A stretch of 15,112 nucleotides of DNA. It comes from UBA7937 sp034419095 (GTDB taxonomy: Bacteria > Chloroflexota > Anaerolineae > UBA7937). This document shows, piece after piece, positions 1 through 6,949 of this stretch. Made by a program: the position numbers and the translations under genes. Numbering within the stretch: position 1 is the stretch's first letter; the number at the start of each line of letters is the position of its first letter. The notes under the pieces are model-generated. The model did no database searches, was not told the origin of the DNA, and saw nothing but the letters and a program-made list of their open reading frames with translations. The stretch lies in the NCBI GenBank assembly GCA_034419095.1, contig DAOULQ010000122.1, positions 1-15,112 on the forward strand, in the 5' to 3' direction.

Positions 1-178
1 CCAGAGGACCGTCGGGATGAGATTCAGCCCTTTCCCCCCTCAGGGCCTCGAGCAGGTCAAGGGCCATTTCGTCGGTCTCATGGCTCGTGTCTCCTTTCGG
101 CAGTGAGAGGATTTCAGCTAGGGACTCTAGCCCCTTGCCCACGAACTTGCCGTTTCGTTCGACTACTAACTCTGACAT
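1..178 (-). CDS. Unknown small protein, N-terminal part (runs off the left edge)
   Basis: The reading frame opens with ATG at 178-176 and stays open to the window edge, giving 59 residues that begin MSELVVERNGKFVGKGLESL. A strong Shine-Dalgarno sequence AGGAGGTGA lies just upstream (about 182-190 on the plus strand as TCACCTCCT), which fixes the start. The visible part is acidic and apparently soluble, with no signal peptide or membrane segment. I do not recognise the family. The only strong promoter seen upstream is at 723-751, which would give it a leader of roughly 540 nt that contains hairpins and a switch-like inverted repeat. The C-terminus is outside the window, so length and function are unknown. 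Confidence 0.7.
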   Translation of the reverse strand, partial: MSELVVERNGKFVGKGLESLAEILSLPKGDTSHETDEMALDLLEALRGERAESHPDGPL

Positions 179-190
179 GTTCACCTCCTA

Positions 191-717
191 TTTCACTGAT
201 GGGTCTGCACGCTGCACCTTGCGCCAGGGTTCACTTGCTCATCACCTCCTCTCGTGAAATGCCGAAAGCCCCTTGAAGGGGAAAGATCCCACCTCGAAGG
301 GGCTTTCACTCGAGCAGTACTCACACAAACACCCTTACCCAACGCAGTTGCGCCTCATTTTGGGAGCGATGCCTCGGGGAAGGTATTCTCTCTATTCGGT
401 TATGAGGAGACTTTTCGGTAACCTGTTCAGTCTATAGGCAGTTTCCTCCGGTCTGTTAGGCCCTTGACAGTCCCTCAGGGGAGCTGAGCTCATTCAGCCT
501 TTTCCGGCTTACCTTGAGCTTCTGTCTTGGATCGTCACGTTGCTGGTGAATTAGGCAATCGTGACCGATCCTTCGGATTCCATCGGGAGCTGAGCTCTAC
601 CGGATTGGTATCTTCCGGACCGATAAGAACCCTCAGAAGGGAAACAATCTGTTGGGCCTTCCCTCCTGTCATGCAGCTTTTCTTGGGAGCCGCACAGAAA
701 CCCATTCACATAGACTA
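191..717 (-). other. Long structured 5' leader, no gene
   Basis: This stretch lies between the promoter at 723-751 and the gene start at 178. No convincing protein is encoded on either strand. Several stems can be drawn on the minus transcript, for example GGATCG-g-TCACG pairing with CGTGA-CGATCC around 527-570, and GCCGGAAAAGGC near 500-511. The motif GGGAGCTGAGCTC (plus strand) occurs twice, at 479-491 and 585-597. It matches no riboswitch class I can identify by eye. It may be a cis-regulatory leader or a separate non-coding RNA. Confidence 0.4.
264..307 (-). promoter_or_regulatory. Alternative stem-loops in the leader (attenuator-like)
   Basis: GAAAGCCCCTT (264-274) and AAGGGGCTTTC (297-307) are perfect 11-bp inverted arms around a 22-nt loop. 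The loop holds an extra AAGGGG (276-281) that can pair with CCCCTT (269-274) instead. On the minus transcript one downstream segment can thus pair with either of two upstream partners, the layout of an attenuator or switch. No U-run follows on either strand, so it is not a plain intrinsic terminator. It lies about 90 nt upstream of the gene that starts at 178. A regulatory role is inferred. Confidence 0.4.
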
Positions 718-722
718 ACAAT

Positions 723-751
723 AGTATAGCACAAGTGTGCTAATCTGTCAA
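723..751 (-). promoter_or_regulatory. Strong sigma-70 promoter with internal palindromic operator
   Basis: On the minus strand TTGACA (751-746) is separated by exactly 17 nt from TATACT (728-723), and TGC before the -10 makes it an extended -10 promoter. The spacer and -10 overlap a palindrome, TAGCACA-AG-TGTGCTA (727-742), with 7-bp arms. A repressor bound there would block RNA polymerase directly. Transcription would start near 716 and run left toward the gene at 178. Confidence 0.75.
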
Positions 752-864
752 GGGGTTCAGTGGAATGCACAGCCCCATTGATAGCCGTGGGCGGCTCCGA
801 CCGGGGCTAGCGAGCTCTTGCGCATCGTGGTGAATGGAGCACAGATGGGGCCACGAACGAGAAA

Positions 865-994
865 TTTACGACGTAAATTTCTTGAGTTCTCCAGCGTACC
901 AGCCAGAGAGACCGTGACGAGTTTTACGCCGTAAATCTGTCGGGGCTCCTATTCGCCGGTGAGCGAGACACTGTGATAGGTTTTACGCCGTAAA
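865..994. repeat. Three phased TTTACG-N-CGTAAA palindromes
   Basis: Perfect palindromes with 6-bp arms are centred on one base: 865-877 (extended to 10-bp arms, GAAATTTACG at 861-870), 923-935 and 982-994. Start-to-start spacing is 58 and 59 bp. The DNA between them is also related, with a GTGAGACACTGTGA-like segment before the palindromes. The spacers are therefore repeat sequence, not unique CRISPR-type spacers. They look like operator sites or a palindromic repeat element. Confidence 0.7.
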
Positions 995-1365
995 TCTTGC
1001 ATCGCGCTTCGACAGCCAAAGAAGATGGATAGCCCATTTGCAGATGATACACGGTGACCCGCTTGACTAGGGCTCACAGTTATAGTATCTAACTAGCACT
1101 CACACTACAGCCTTCCTTTCCTTCACTGACAACCATCCCCTCGCCTAGTGATCCTCTTCATCCTGCATTCACGGAAGTACCTATCATCAGATCTAGGAAA
1201 TCCAATTCTTCACAACACTAGTGATAGCTCTCTCCCACTAAGATGGATCGACCATCAATATAGATATCCATTTCCCTTGTCAACCCAAACACCTCATCTC
1301 TTCTTGTGGAATCCACTCGATGGTCATGTACGTTGCTCTGTGAGACTCCAACGCTGTGCACGAGT

Positions 1366-1378
1366 TTTACGACGTAAA
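1366..1378. repeat. Isolated fourth TTTACGACGTAAA palindrome
   Basis: This is an exact copy of the palindrome core, preceded by TGTGAGACTCC as in the upstream array. It lies 384 bp after the copy at 982-994, the same offset that separates the duplicated flanking modules. It therefore belongs to the tandem duplication. Confidence 0.65.
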
Positions 1379-1453
1379 TTCCGTATGATGCTTCGCGAGG
1401 AGGCAAGATCCGATGCCTACCTTGCACACAATTGCGAGTGAGAAGGCCCAGCA

Positions 1454-1490
1454 GGCGTGAGACTTATAGTATCTAGTTAGCACTCACGCC
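1454..1490. repeat. Inverted repeat GGCGTGAG / CTCACGCC
   Basis: Perfect 8-bp arms at 1454-1461 and 1483-1490 enclose an AT-rich 21-nt centre. The equivalent site in the other duplicated copy (about 1071-1096) keeps the centre but has lost the arm symmetry. Confidence 0.45.
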
Positions 1491-1941
1491 CACGACACCG
1501 CTCTTTCCCTCCACCGATAGCCATCCCCTCGCCTGGTGATCCTCTTCATCGTCCACTAGCCAAGGAACCCAGCATCAGGTTTTCGAGGTCCACTGTAGCG
1601 TCAAGTCGGTGATCATTCTCTATCGGTGGGATATGTCGATCATGACTATAGATATCCATCTCCCTTGTCAATCTCAAGAAGTGAGATCTTTGAAAGAACT
1701 TGCTACAGAGATGCACTGTTGAGCATGACCCAGCTGGGGGCCAATAGGGGCCGTTTCGCCACCATGGTATCCGACAAACGCCCAATTCGCCCCTTCCCTC
1801 GGAGGTTGCTTCCAAAGGAGGTTTTTTCAGAGACCTCCACCACGAGACACACCCATAGGACGGAGGAGGGCTAGTCTGATGGGGGTAGTCAGGTCTTAGG
1901 AATCATGGTGAAGAGAGCGCCAATCGCGGCAACACCAAAAT

Positions 1942-2014
1942 CTTAGGACGTAGATCTTTCAAGGGCTCCCACGCACCGTTCAGTGAGACATTGGGATGGG
2001 TTTTACGCCGCAAA
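1942..2014. repeat. Degenerate palindrome pair (fifth and sixth copies)
   Basis: A decayed copy at 1942-1954 and a nearly intact one at 2002-2014 (TTTACGCCGCAAA) are 60 bp apart, repeating the phasing of the array at 865-994. The sequence between them again contains GGGCTCCC and AGTGAGACATTG. Confidence 0.55.
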
Positions 2015-2020
2015 ACTGAC

Positions 2021-2200
2021 CGCAGGAAAGGGGCGCCGCTCCGTGGGGCAGAACCAAGAAGAGATAGTTGGGCACTCGCAACCTATTGACCTACTGATGC
2101 CCTACTCATCCGGTCTATCTGGCATAGGCCTGAGCACTAGGTCGCAAGGGTCGTTTCAATCCTCTATCAGACCAGAGCGACTTGGATCCTGTTTCTAGCT
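2021..2200. other. Intergenic, nothing recognised
   Basis: No gene, promoter or convincing terminator was seen between the repeat mosaic and the 3' end of the NYN-domain gene. A single GTTTCAATCC (about 2153-2162) resembles the start of many CRISPR repeats but is not repeated. Confidence 0.5.
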
Positions 2201-3250
2201 CTAGGATTCTTGTCCGAATATCAAGTCTTCTACCCACTCGATGCGGATGGGATCAGGACCGGTGATGTAGTGCTTGTACACACCACTGATTGATCCCCTG
2301 GTGCTCCAGATGACGACGTGCTTGCCTTGCTCCAGTAGCGTCCCAACTACCTCGCCGAAATCGGCATCGCCTGTCCCAATGATGTACACATTGATCTCAG
2401 GGTGTTCCCGTAGGACATAGTGGATCTTCTCGCGCAAGACGTGGTCAGAGGCGTTGGCTTTGTCTTCCCCAGCCATGGCGGTCCAATACCGGCCTGCTCG
2501 TGTAAGGGCTCTCTGGTCGCCCTCGAAAGCAGGGCGATCCCAATTGGCCACGGCCCACCTCTGACGGGGCACTCCATGACGAGAGGCCGCGTCGAAGAGG
2601 CGCTCGCCCATCTCGTCAGTAGTAAGTCTTGGGCGCAGAGAGTCGGCCTTGTCGGTGGGCATCTCATCGAGAAGCTTGAGGAGGCTGATTTTGACGTTCT
2701 CCCAGTCCAGCATCAGCGCAAGAGCCTGGCCAGGCAGAGGACGCTTCACCTCTGCTCCAGCCTCTTGGAAGGCGCGTTGCATTAGCATCAGAAGGTGCTG
2801 TTCCAGGAAGGCGCCACGGATGCCCCACCGTGGCTCGTCGACTTCCTTGACTATAGTGAGGACTTCCAAGGCACGCATCTCGTCTAAGTGCTTTCCGATC
2901 GTTCGGATACCGGCCCTTTGGCAGACTTCTGCGAGCTGAGACTCCGGGACGCCCACTCGGCTTCCGGGTTGGCTCTGAAGGATGAGAAAGGCAATCTCGC
3001 GATGTGTCGTAGTCACGAGGCCCTCTCCCTCATTCCACCATAGATCAGCGATGGGCAAGTCAGAGGTCACCGCTTCGTTGGCAGCCCAGTCGACATCCCG
3101 AGGTCCAACCAAGCGACGGCGCTCGGCGTTGAGACGTTCGGTGGCCTTCTCGGCAAGGATCTGCGTGACCCAGGGATGGCCCTCAGTCATATCCCAAAGA
3201 CGGTCTAGGGCCTCTGGGAGCCACATAACGCCGTCCTGCGCTACCGGCAC
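2201..3250 (-). CDS. STAND ATPase lid, winged helix and NYN (PIN-like) ribonuclease domain, 3' half of a split gene
   Basis: The 349-residue frame starts with GTG at 3250-3248. Residues 1-45 read as the lid of a STAND-type ATPase (EALDRLWDMTEGHPWVTQ, the usual GHPxxxQ sensor). Residues about 80-153 look like a winged-helix segment (HREIAFLILQS through RWGIRGAFLEQHL). Residues 178-345 are an NYN/LabA-type domain: LDWENV (D182, N185), SDHVLREK (D269) and GTGDADFGEVV (D295, D297), then GKHVVIW. The acidic residues expected for metal-dependent RNA cleavage are therefore present. The frame lies -1 relative to the upstream ATPase gene and overlaps its end by 10 nt. Because the lid belongs to that ATPase, the two frames most likely encode one protein, broken by a one-base deletion, a sequencing error or programmed frameshifting. 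Separate translation from the GTG is possible, but only a weak GAAGAAG lies upstream. Confidence 0.85.
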   Translation of the reverse strand: MPVAQDGVMWLPEALDRLWDMTEGHPWVTQILAEKATERLNAERRRLVGPRDVDWAANEAVTSDLPIADLWWNEGEGLVTTTHREIAFLILQSQPGSRVGVPESQLAEVCQRAGIRTIGKHLDEMRALEVLTIVKEVDEPRWGIRGAFLEQHLLMLMQRAFQEAGAEVKRPLPGQALALMLDWENVKISLLKLLDEMPTDKADSLRPRLTTDEMGERLFDAASRHGVPRQRWAVANWDRPAFEGDQRALTRAGRYWTAMAGEDKANASDHVLREKIHYVLREHPEINVYIIGTGDADFGEVVGTLLEQGKHVVIWSTRGSISGVYKHYITGPDPIRIEWVEDLIFGQES

Positions 3251-6200
3251 AAGGTGGCGATCTTCTTCATTGCCGCCTTGTCAACGAATGAGACGTTGTA
3301 GGGTTCGATGTTGCCCCATACTGTATGGTTCTCATAGCGCTTTCGCATAAGGGCATAGGGCTCGGAGCCGGTGCAGACCAGGAGAGTATCGGAACCTGCC
3401 TGAACCTTCCCTCGGAGCCAAGACAGGAAGCCTTCGTCCATTGGATCTTCCGGATCCGCGATTCGCATGACTAAGCGCTGGACCTCGTCAAAGCACAGCA
3501 GGATATTGGGGCGCTGTGTTTGTCGCTTGAGATCCTTGAGAAAGAGGTCGAGGACTACCCAAGGCGGGTCAAGTTCGAAAGCCTCCGCTCCTGGAAGTGA
3601 GAGGGAGCCAGGAGAAAGGTCTGACATCTTTTGGAGTTGTTCAATTGACTGGCGGATAAGCTGCCGGACGAACTGAGCGCTGTTCATCCTCTGACCCCCC
3701 AGAGTCTTTTCCACATTCAGGAGCAGTGGCAGTACTTGGGGGCCACAGCGACTTCCGAGGTGCTGCATGAGCGAGGATTTTCCCACGCGCCGAATGCCAT
3801 TGACGAAGTAGAGTTTGCGCAGTTGTCCACCGGCAAAGGCGTCAAGGAGGTCGGCCAGCTCCTTGTCTCGGCCGTGGAACAGATCCTTGCGATCCGGCCC
3901 GACGGGCGCAAGCGTGACGTACCTCTCGGTTACCGGGATCGGGGCGCCGATCGGGCGAACAGGGACATTGCCGCTAGCGTGTGAAGTCCGCCGGATGCCA
4001 GCGATATCGTATATGACGTGAACCCGGATCTCGACCGTATCCCCCACGCCTTCCGAGACCTCCATGGGGCACTCCGCGATCAATTTTTCGCCCCGCTCCA
4101 ATACGGGAACTGTGATCTCCTCCTCCGAGAAGCGGACACATGGGGATGGCGACATAAATGCAACTCTGAGATTGTGCGCGTCCTCTGACGCCGGGTTCGT
4201 CAAGCGGGCGAAGATGCGTGTATGGTAGGTCTCGCTTGCAGCAGGGTGATCAAGTGTGAACCTCAGGTCCGATGGCGGCGTGATACTCAACTCGGGGATT
4301 GCCCTGATCCGCACGGGAAAGCTCTCCGCAACGCGCTCGCAGGCCAGTGCTAAGTCCTGGAGTTCATAGGGTAGATTCCGTTGTTGCGCGCGGAGTGGGT
4401 CAAGTTGTTCCTCCATTTTCAGGGCCAAGGCTTGGCCTCGTTCCTCGTCCACTCCCTTGTGGAAGGTGACGGCGAGGCGAACCACCTCGCGGATTGGACT
4501 GACCGTGTCGTCTGGCATCTCCGGCTGCTTCGATCTCACTGCAAGGAGAAGCTGCTCGACATCGTCTGCCCTGACTGCTAGGGCCCGGACATCCTTGATC
4601 CTTCTCAACAGTGGCGCTACCTGCTGAATAACCCTTTCGGCCTCTTTTGCCGTCAAAGCCGGGCTTGGCTGCTCAGGTTCGGGGGCAACGTCTTCCTGTT
4701 CCGTGGGGGGCTCCTCTGGCTCTTCGGTAGTTACGCGGGTTCTTGCTAAGCGTTGTTCCCAGAACCTCACGTCGGACTCGGACATACTCGTGTCCCGCCA
4801 GCCCTTCCTGAGGACGCGAAGTGCGTCGTCCTCGAAACCCTGGCTTTCCGCCCAGTATAGCAGAGACCTCAACTCATCCGCTTTCTTTTCCTTACGAACC
4901 TTTCGGCTTCGTCGGGTGCATTCCCACTGACGCTCGAGGCAGCGCCAAGCAGCATCTAGATCGCCGGCCTCCTCGTTGAGTCGCCGGGCGCAATCCCAGT
5001 TCTTGTAGTAGCGTTTCTGCCCTGGGTAGAACAGCCTTTGACGGAACCATTCGACGCCGGCATCAACAAGGGATGTCTCAATGAAATCCCGCGTAAGCTG
5101 ATCCAGTTCTTGTCCACTCAAGCGTTCCTTGGGATCCGGAAAGACGCGATCAGGGTCCTGCAGGATTCGGTTGATCCGCCGAAAGTGGTGCCAGAAGTTG
5201 GCTGGTGTTTCCTCTGGCCCGACGCTTTCGGCATCATAGAGCGCAGCCAGAAGGTGGGCCTCATAGTATGGGGACTTGAGGAGCAAAGCAGGCAGGACAT
5301 CCTCCCGCTCCTGCTCCAACGCCCACAACAGGGACAACTCGAAGGCTTCCGGGGCGTGGAAATCACTCTTCAGAACGGGCAACAGTATATCTAGGGCCTC
5401 GTCAGCACGAGGGGGTACTCTCCTCAGTGCACAGGCAAGGTTCCAACGAGCAGTCCAGCCCAGGTCCTCACGGAAGTATCGTGAAGCGATGGCGTCTTCA
5501 AGCAGCTTGATTATGTCGTAGATATCGGTTGCTTGACCGAACTTGCTCAGAGCGTACGCGTACCACTCTTTGACGATCGTGTGCTGGGGCTTGTGGTAGT
5601 GAATGTTCTTGAACTTCTCTAGGGCCTGTGGATCCTGGCGCAGCAGCAGTTCACGTGCTTCTATGAAGAAGCGGTCTGGCCCACGCCTGAAGCGTACTTC
5701 CGAGGCCGGTTCACGATACTCGGCCTCCGCATCCAGCCGCAAACGCAGGTTGGTCTCGACAGCATCCTCCACTTGAGACACAGTATGGCTGAGCGCTTCG
5801 ACATCCCCCTGTGTGACGCTCTGCCGGATCGTTTGCCAGACCTCCTGTGGCAGCAGGTTAGAGAGCCTCTCCGGTCGCCTAAGGGTTCGCTGCGCCATGC
5901 GCACAGCCGCGGGCGCAACGTGTTCGCCAATCTCTTGCCATCGGTCTTGGATGCTCTTAAGACGTGAAGGGATTTCTAAGGTTAGAACGGTCTCAACGTT
6001 GTCGCGGACGAACTGCTCTTGGAACTGCTGATCGCCTTCCCTCTCTACCCGCACACGCTCGAGTTCTGTGAGGAGCCTCTCGTTGATACTGAGGGCGAGT
6101 GGCTCAGGGATGCTGCCCCAGGCGGAAATTACGAAGTCCTTGAGCAGATCGCGAATGTCGGTAGCATAGGTTTCACCTCTCGTGGCCCGATGAACCTCGT

Positions 6201-6582
6201 GGACGACGATGGTCCTCAGTGCATTGCTCAGCACATGGCGCATAGGTTTGGTGGGACGCAACAGTGGACGCCCTGCCCGGAACAGCTCGTGTGCTGCCTG
6301 GAAGAGGTCTAAGCTGTCCTCAAGGTTTCCCTCTTTGGCATACTGCCGGGCCACAACGTCGAGAGCGAATCCAATGGTTATGAGATCCCCATCCCGGACA
6401 CCACTATGGACTTCGTCGGGCGAGGGTGGATTCTCGCATAAAGATTGGATTGCAGCCCGATCCTTTTCTCTCACTTCTTCCGGGAAGTCTTCAAGGTGGG
6501 CTTCCACTTTCTTGACAAGCTCAGGTAGCGCTTGAACAACCTGTTCGGCAGACCACAGTTGCCACTTCATACAATCTCTCAC
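3241..6582 (-). CDS. TPR-like / Ig-like / STAND P-loop ATPase, 5' part of a split gene
   Basis: I chose GTG at 6582-6580 because AGGAGG (6589-6594 as CCTCCT) sits 6 nt upstream; the frame extends to 6639 but has no better start. It encodes 1113 residues. About 1-600 is alpha-helical with TPR-like pairs (for example GNLEDSLDLFQAAHELF near 80 and the helices around 330-430). About 614-645 is a Glu/Pro linker. About 755-872 is a beta-rich Ig/CARDB-like domain ending in GNVPVRP. The ATPase follows: FHGRDKEL, Walker A GIRRVGKSSL near 928, Walker B ILLCFDEVQRL near 1026, and a sensor-1-like LLVCTGSEP. The protein stops at ATLCR just before the lid, which continues in the next frame. STAND ATPases commonly switch on effector domains after ligand binding, and here the effector would be the NYN nuclease. 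A defence role is inferred from architecture only. Confidence 0.88.
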   Translation of the reverse strand: MRDCMKWQLWSAEQVVQALPELVKKVEAHLEDFPEEVREKDRAAIQSLCENPPSPDEVHSGVRDGDLITIGFALDVVARQYAKEGNLEDSLDLFQAAHELFRAGRPLLRPTKPMRHVLSNALRTIVVHEVHRATRGETYATDIRDLLKDFVISAWGSIPEPLALSINERLLTELERVRVEREGDQQFQEQFVRDNVETVLTLEIPSRLKSIQDRWQEIGEHVAPAAVRMAQRTLRRPERLSNLLPQEVWQTIRQSVTQGDVEALSHTVSQVEDAVETNLRLRLDAEAEYREPASEVRFRRGPDRFFIEARELLLRQDPQALEKFKNIHYHKPQHTIVKEWYAYALSKFGQATDIYDIIKLLEDAIASRYFREDLGWTARWNLACALRRVPPRADEALDILLPVLKSDFHAPEAFELSLLWALEQEREDVLPALLLKSPYYEAHLLAALYDAESVGPEETPANFWHHFRRINRILQDPDRVFPDPKERLSGQELDQLTRDFIETSLVDAGVEWFRQRLFYPGQKRYYKNWDCARRLNEEAGDLDAAWRCLERQWECTRRSRKVRKEKKADELRSLLYWAESQGFEDDALRVLRKGWRDTSMSESDVRFWEQRLARTRVTTEEPEEPPTEQEDVAPEPEQPSPALTAKEAERVIQQVAPLLRRIKDVRALAVRADDVEQLLLAVRSKQPEMPDDTVSPIREVVRLAVTFHKGVDEERGQALALKMEEQLDPLRAQQRNLPYELQDLALACERVAESFPVRIRAIPELSITPPSDLRFTLDHPAASETYHTRIFARLTNPASEDAHNLRVAFMSPSPCVRFSEEEITVPVLERGEKLIAECPMEVSEGVGDTVEIRVHVIYDIAGIRRTSHASGNVPVRPIGAPIPVTERYVTLAPVGPDRKDLFHGRDKELADLLDAFAGGQLRKLYFVNGIRRVGKSSLMQHLGSRCGPQVLPLLLNVEKTLGGQRMNSAQFVRQLIRQSIEQLQKMSDLSPGSLSLPGAEAFELDPPWVVLDLFLKDLKRQTQRPNILLCFDEVQRLVMRIADPEDPMDEGFLSWLRGKVQAGSDTLLVCTGSEPYALMRKRYENHTVWGNIEPYNVSFVDKAAMKKIATLCR

Positions 6583-6608
6583 AATGAACCTCCTTGTTAA
6601 GCCTAAGT

Positions 6609-6664
6609 CTCTCCCCACCGGAGAGTAAGAAGAATGCACCTTATCGTTCCCAGGGCCCCCTGGG
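6609..6664 (-). promoter_or_regulatory. Two hairpins just upstream of the ATPase ribosome-binding site
   Basis: CTCTCC (6609-6614) pairs with GGAGAG (6620-6625), and CCCAGGG (6649-6655) pairs with CCCTGGG (6658-6664). Both lie in the presumed leader within 15-75 nt of the AGGAGG site at 6589-6594, so they could affect translation. The second has a loop of only 2 nt and would melt at its centre as RNA; as DNA it could equally be an operator. Confidence 0.35.
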
Positions 6665-6832
6665 TCCTCAAGTACTGAAAGACCGCAATTGTCCGCCCTC
6701 GCTTTGTCTGTACCTAACCTGCCATCTATGAACCCAAGCGTTTCCTCTTACTGTTCAGGACCCTCCTTTCGCTCATCAATCCGGCTTGTTTGGATTGGCT
6801 GATTGCCAAGACCGACTGTTGTCTTTCCGGGT

Positions 6833-6875
6833 TTTGTCGGTTGAGGTTCCTGACGCCCGTTCCGCCACCGACAAA
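6833..6875. repeat. Inverted repeat TTTGTCGGT / ACCGACAAA
   Basis: Perfect 9-bp arms at 6833-6841 and 6867-6875 enclose 25 nt. It falls in the leader downstream of the predicted promoter at 6896-6924, so it would form a stem in the minus-strand transcript. Confidence 0.45.
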
Positions 6876-6895
6876 CTCCGATTCTGAACACATCC

Positions 6896-6924
6896 ATCAT
6901 AGCACGGAAAAGGCTCCCTAGCAA
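6896..6924 (-). promoter_or_regulatory. Candidate extended -10 promoter for the ATPase/nuclease gene
   Basis: On the minus strand TTGCTA (6924-6919) is followed after 17 nt by TATGAT (6901-6896), with TGC directly upstream of the -10 (extended -10). Transcription would start near 6889, giving a leader of about 300 nt before the GTG at 6582. It is the best promoter match between this gene and the next one to the right. Confidence 0.55.
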
Positions 6925-6949
6925 CGACAGATCCCGAAAAGCCATGATG

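Larger units (their letters stand above)
820..2020. repeat. Mosaic of degenerate non-coding repeats
   Basis: This gene-free stretch is built from recurring modules. Palindrome modules lie at 820-1010, 1330-1395 and 1900-2020; the first and last align over more than 100 bp (ATCGTGGTGAA at 824 against ATCATGGTGAA at 1902, offset about 1078). A second module, with TTATAGTATCTA and TAGCACTCAC followed by CCATCCCCTCGCCT and later TATAGATATCCAT, occurs at 1080-1283 and 1464-1671. Together they form a diverged tandem duplication of 384-388 bp. Both copies hold TTGACAAGGGA on the minus strand, which could be a -35 element or decayed coding sequence (shared residues LTREMDIY). I see no intact gene. 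Confidence 0.65.

Noticed and set aside
527..718. 63-codon plus-strand frame in the leader region
   Set aside because: Starts without a ribosome-binding site and runs antisense to the predicted structured leader.
861..1000. CRISPR array suggested by regularly spaced palindromic repeats
   Set aside because: Only three phased copies, core too short, and the intervening sequences are related to one another and not unique; no cas genes in the window.
1477..1485. TTAGCACTC, identical to one arm of the CIRCE (HrcA) operator
   Set aside because: The second arm GAGTGCTAA at the required 9-nt spacing is absent, and no heat-shock gene is nearby.
2153..2175. Single GTTTCAATCC, like the start of many CRISPR repeats
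   Set aside because: No second copy was found nearby on either strand.
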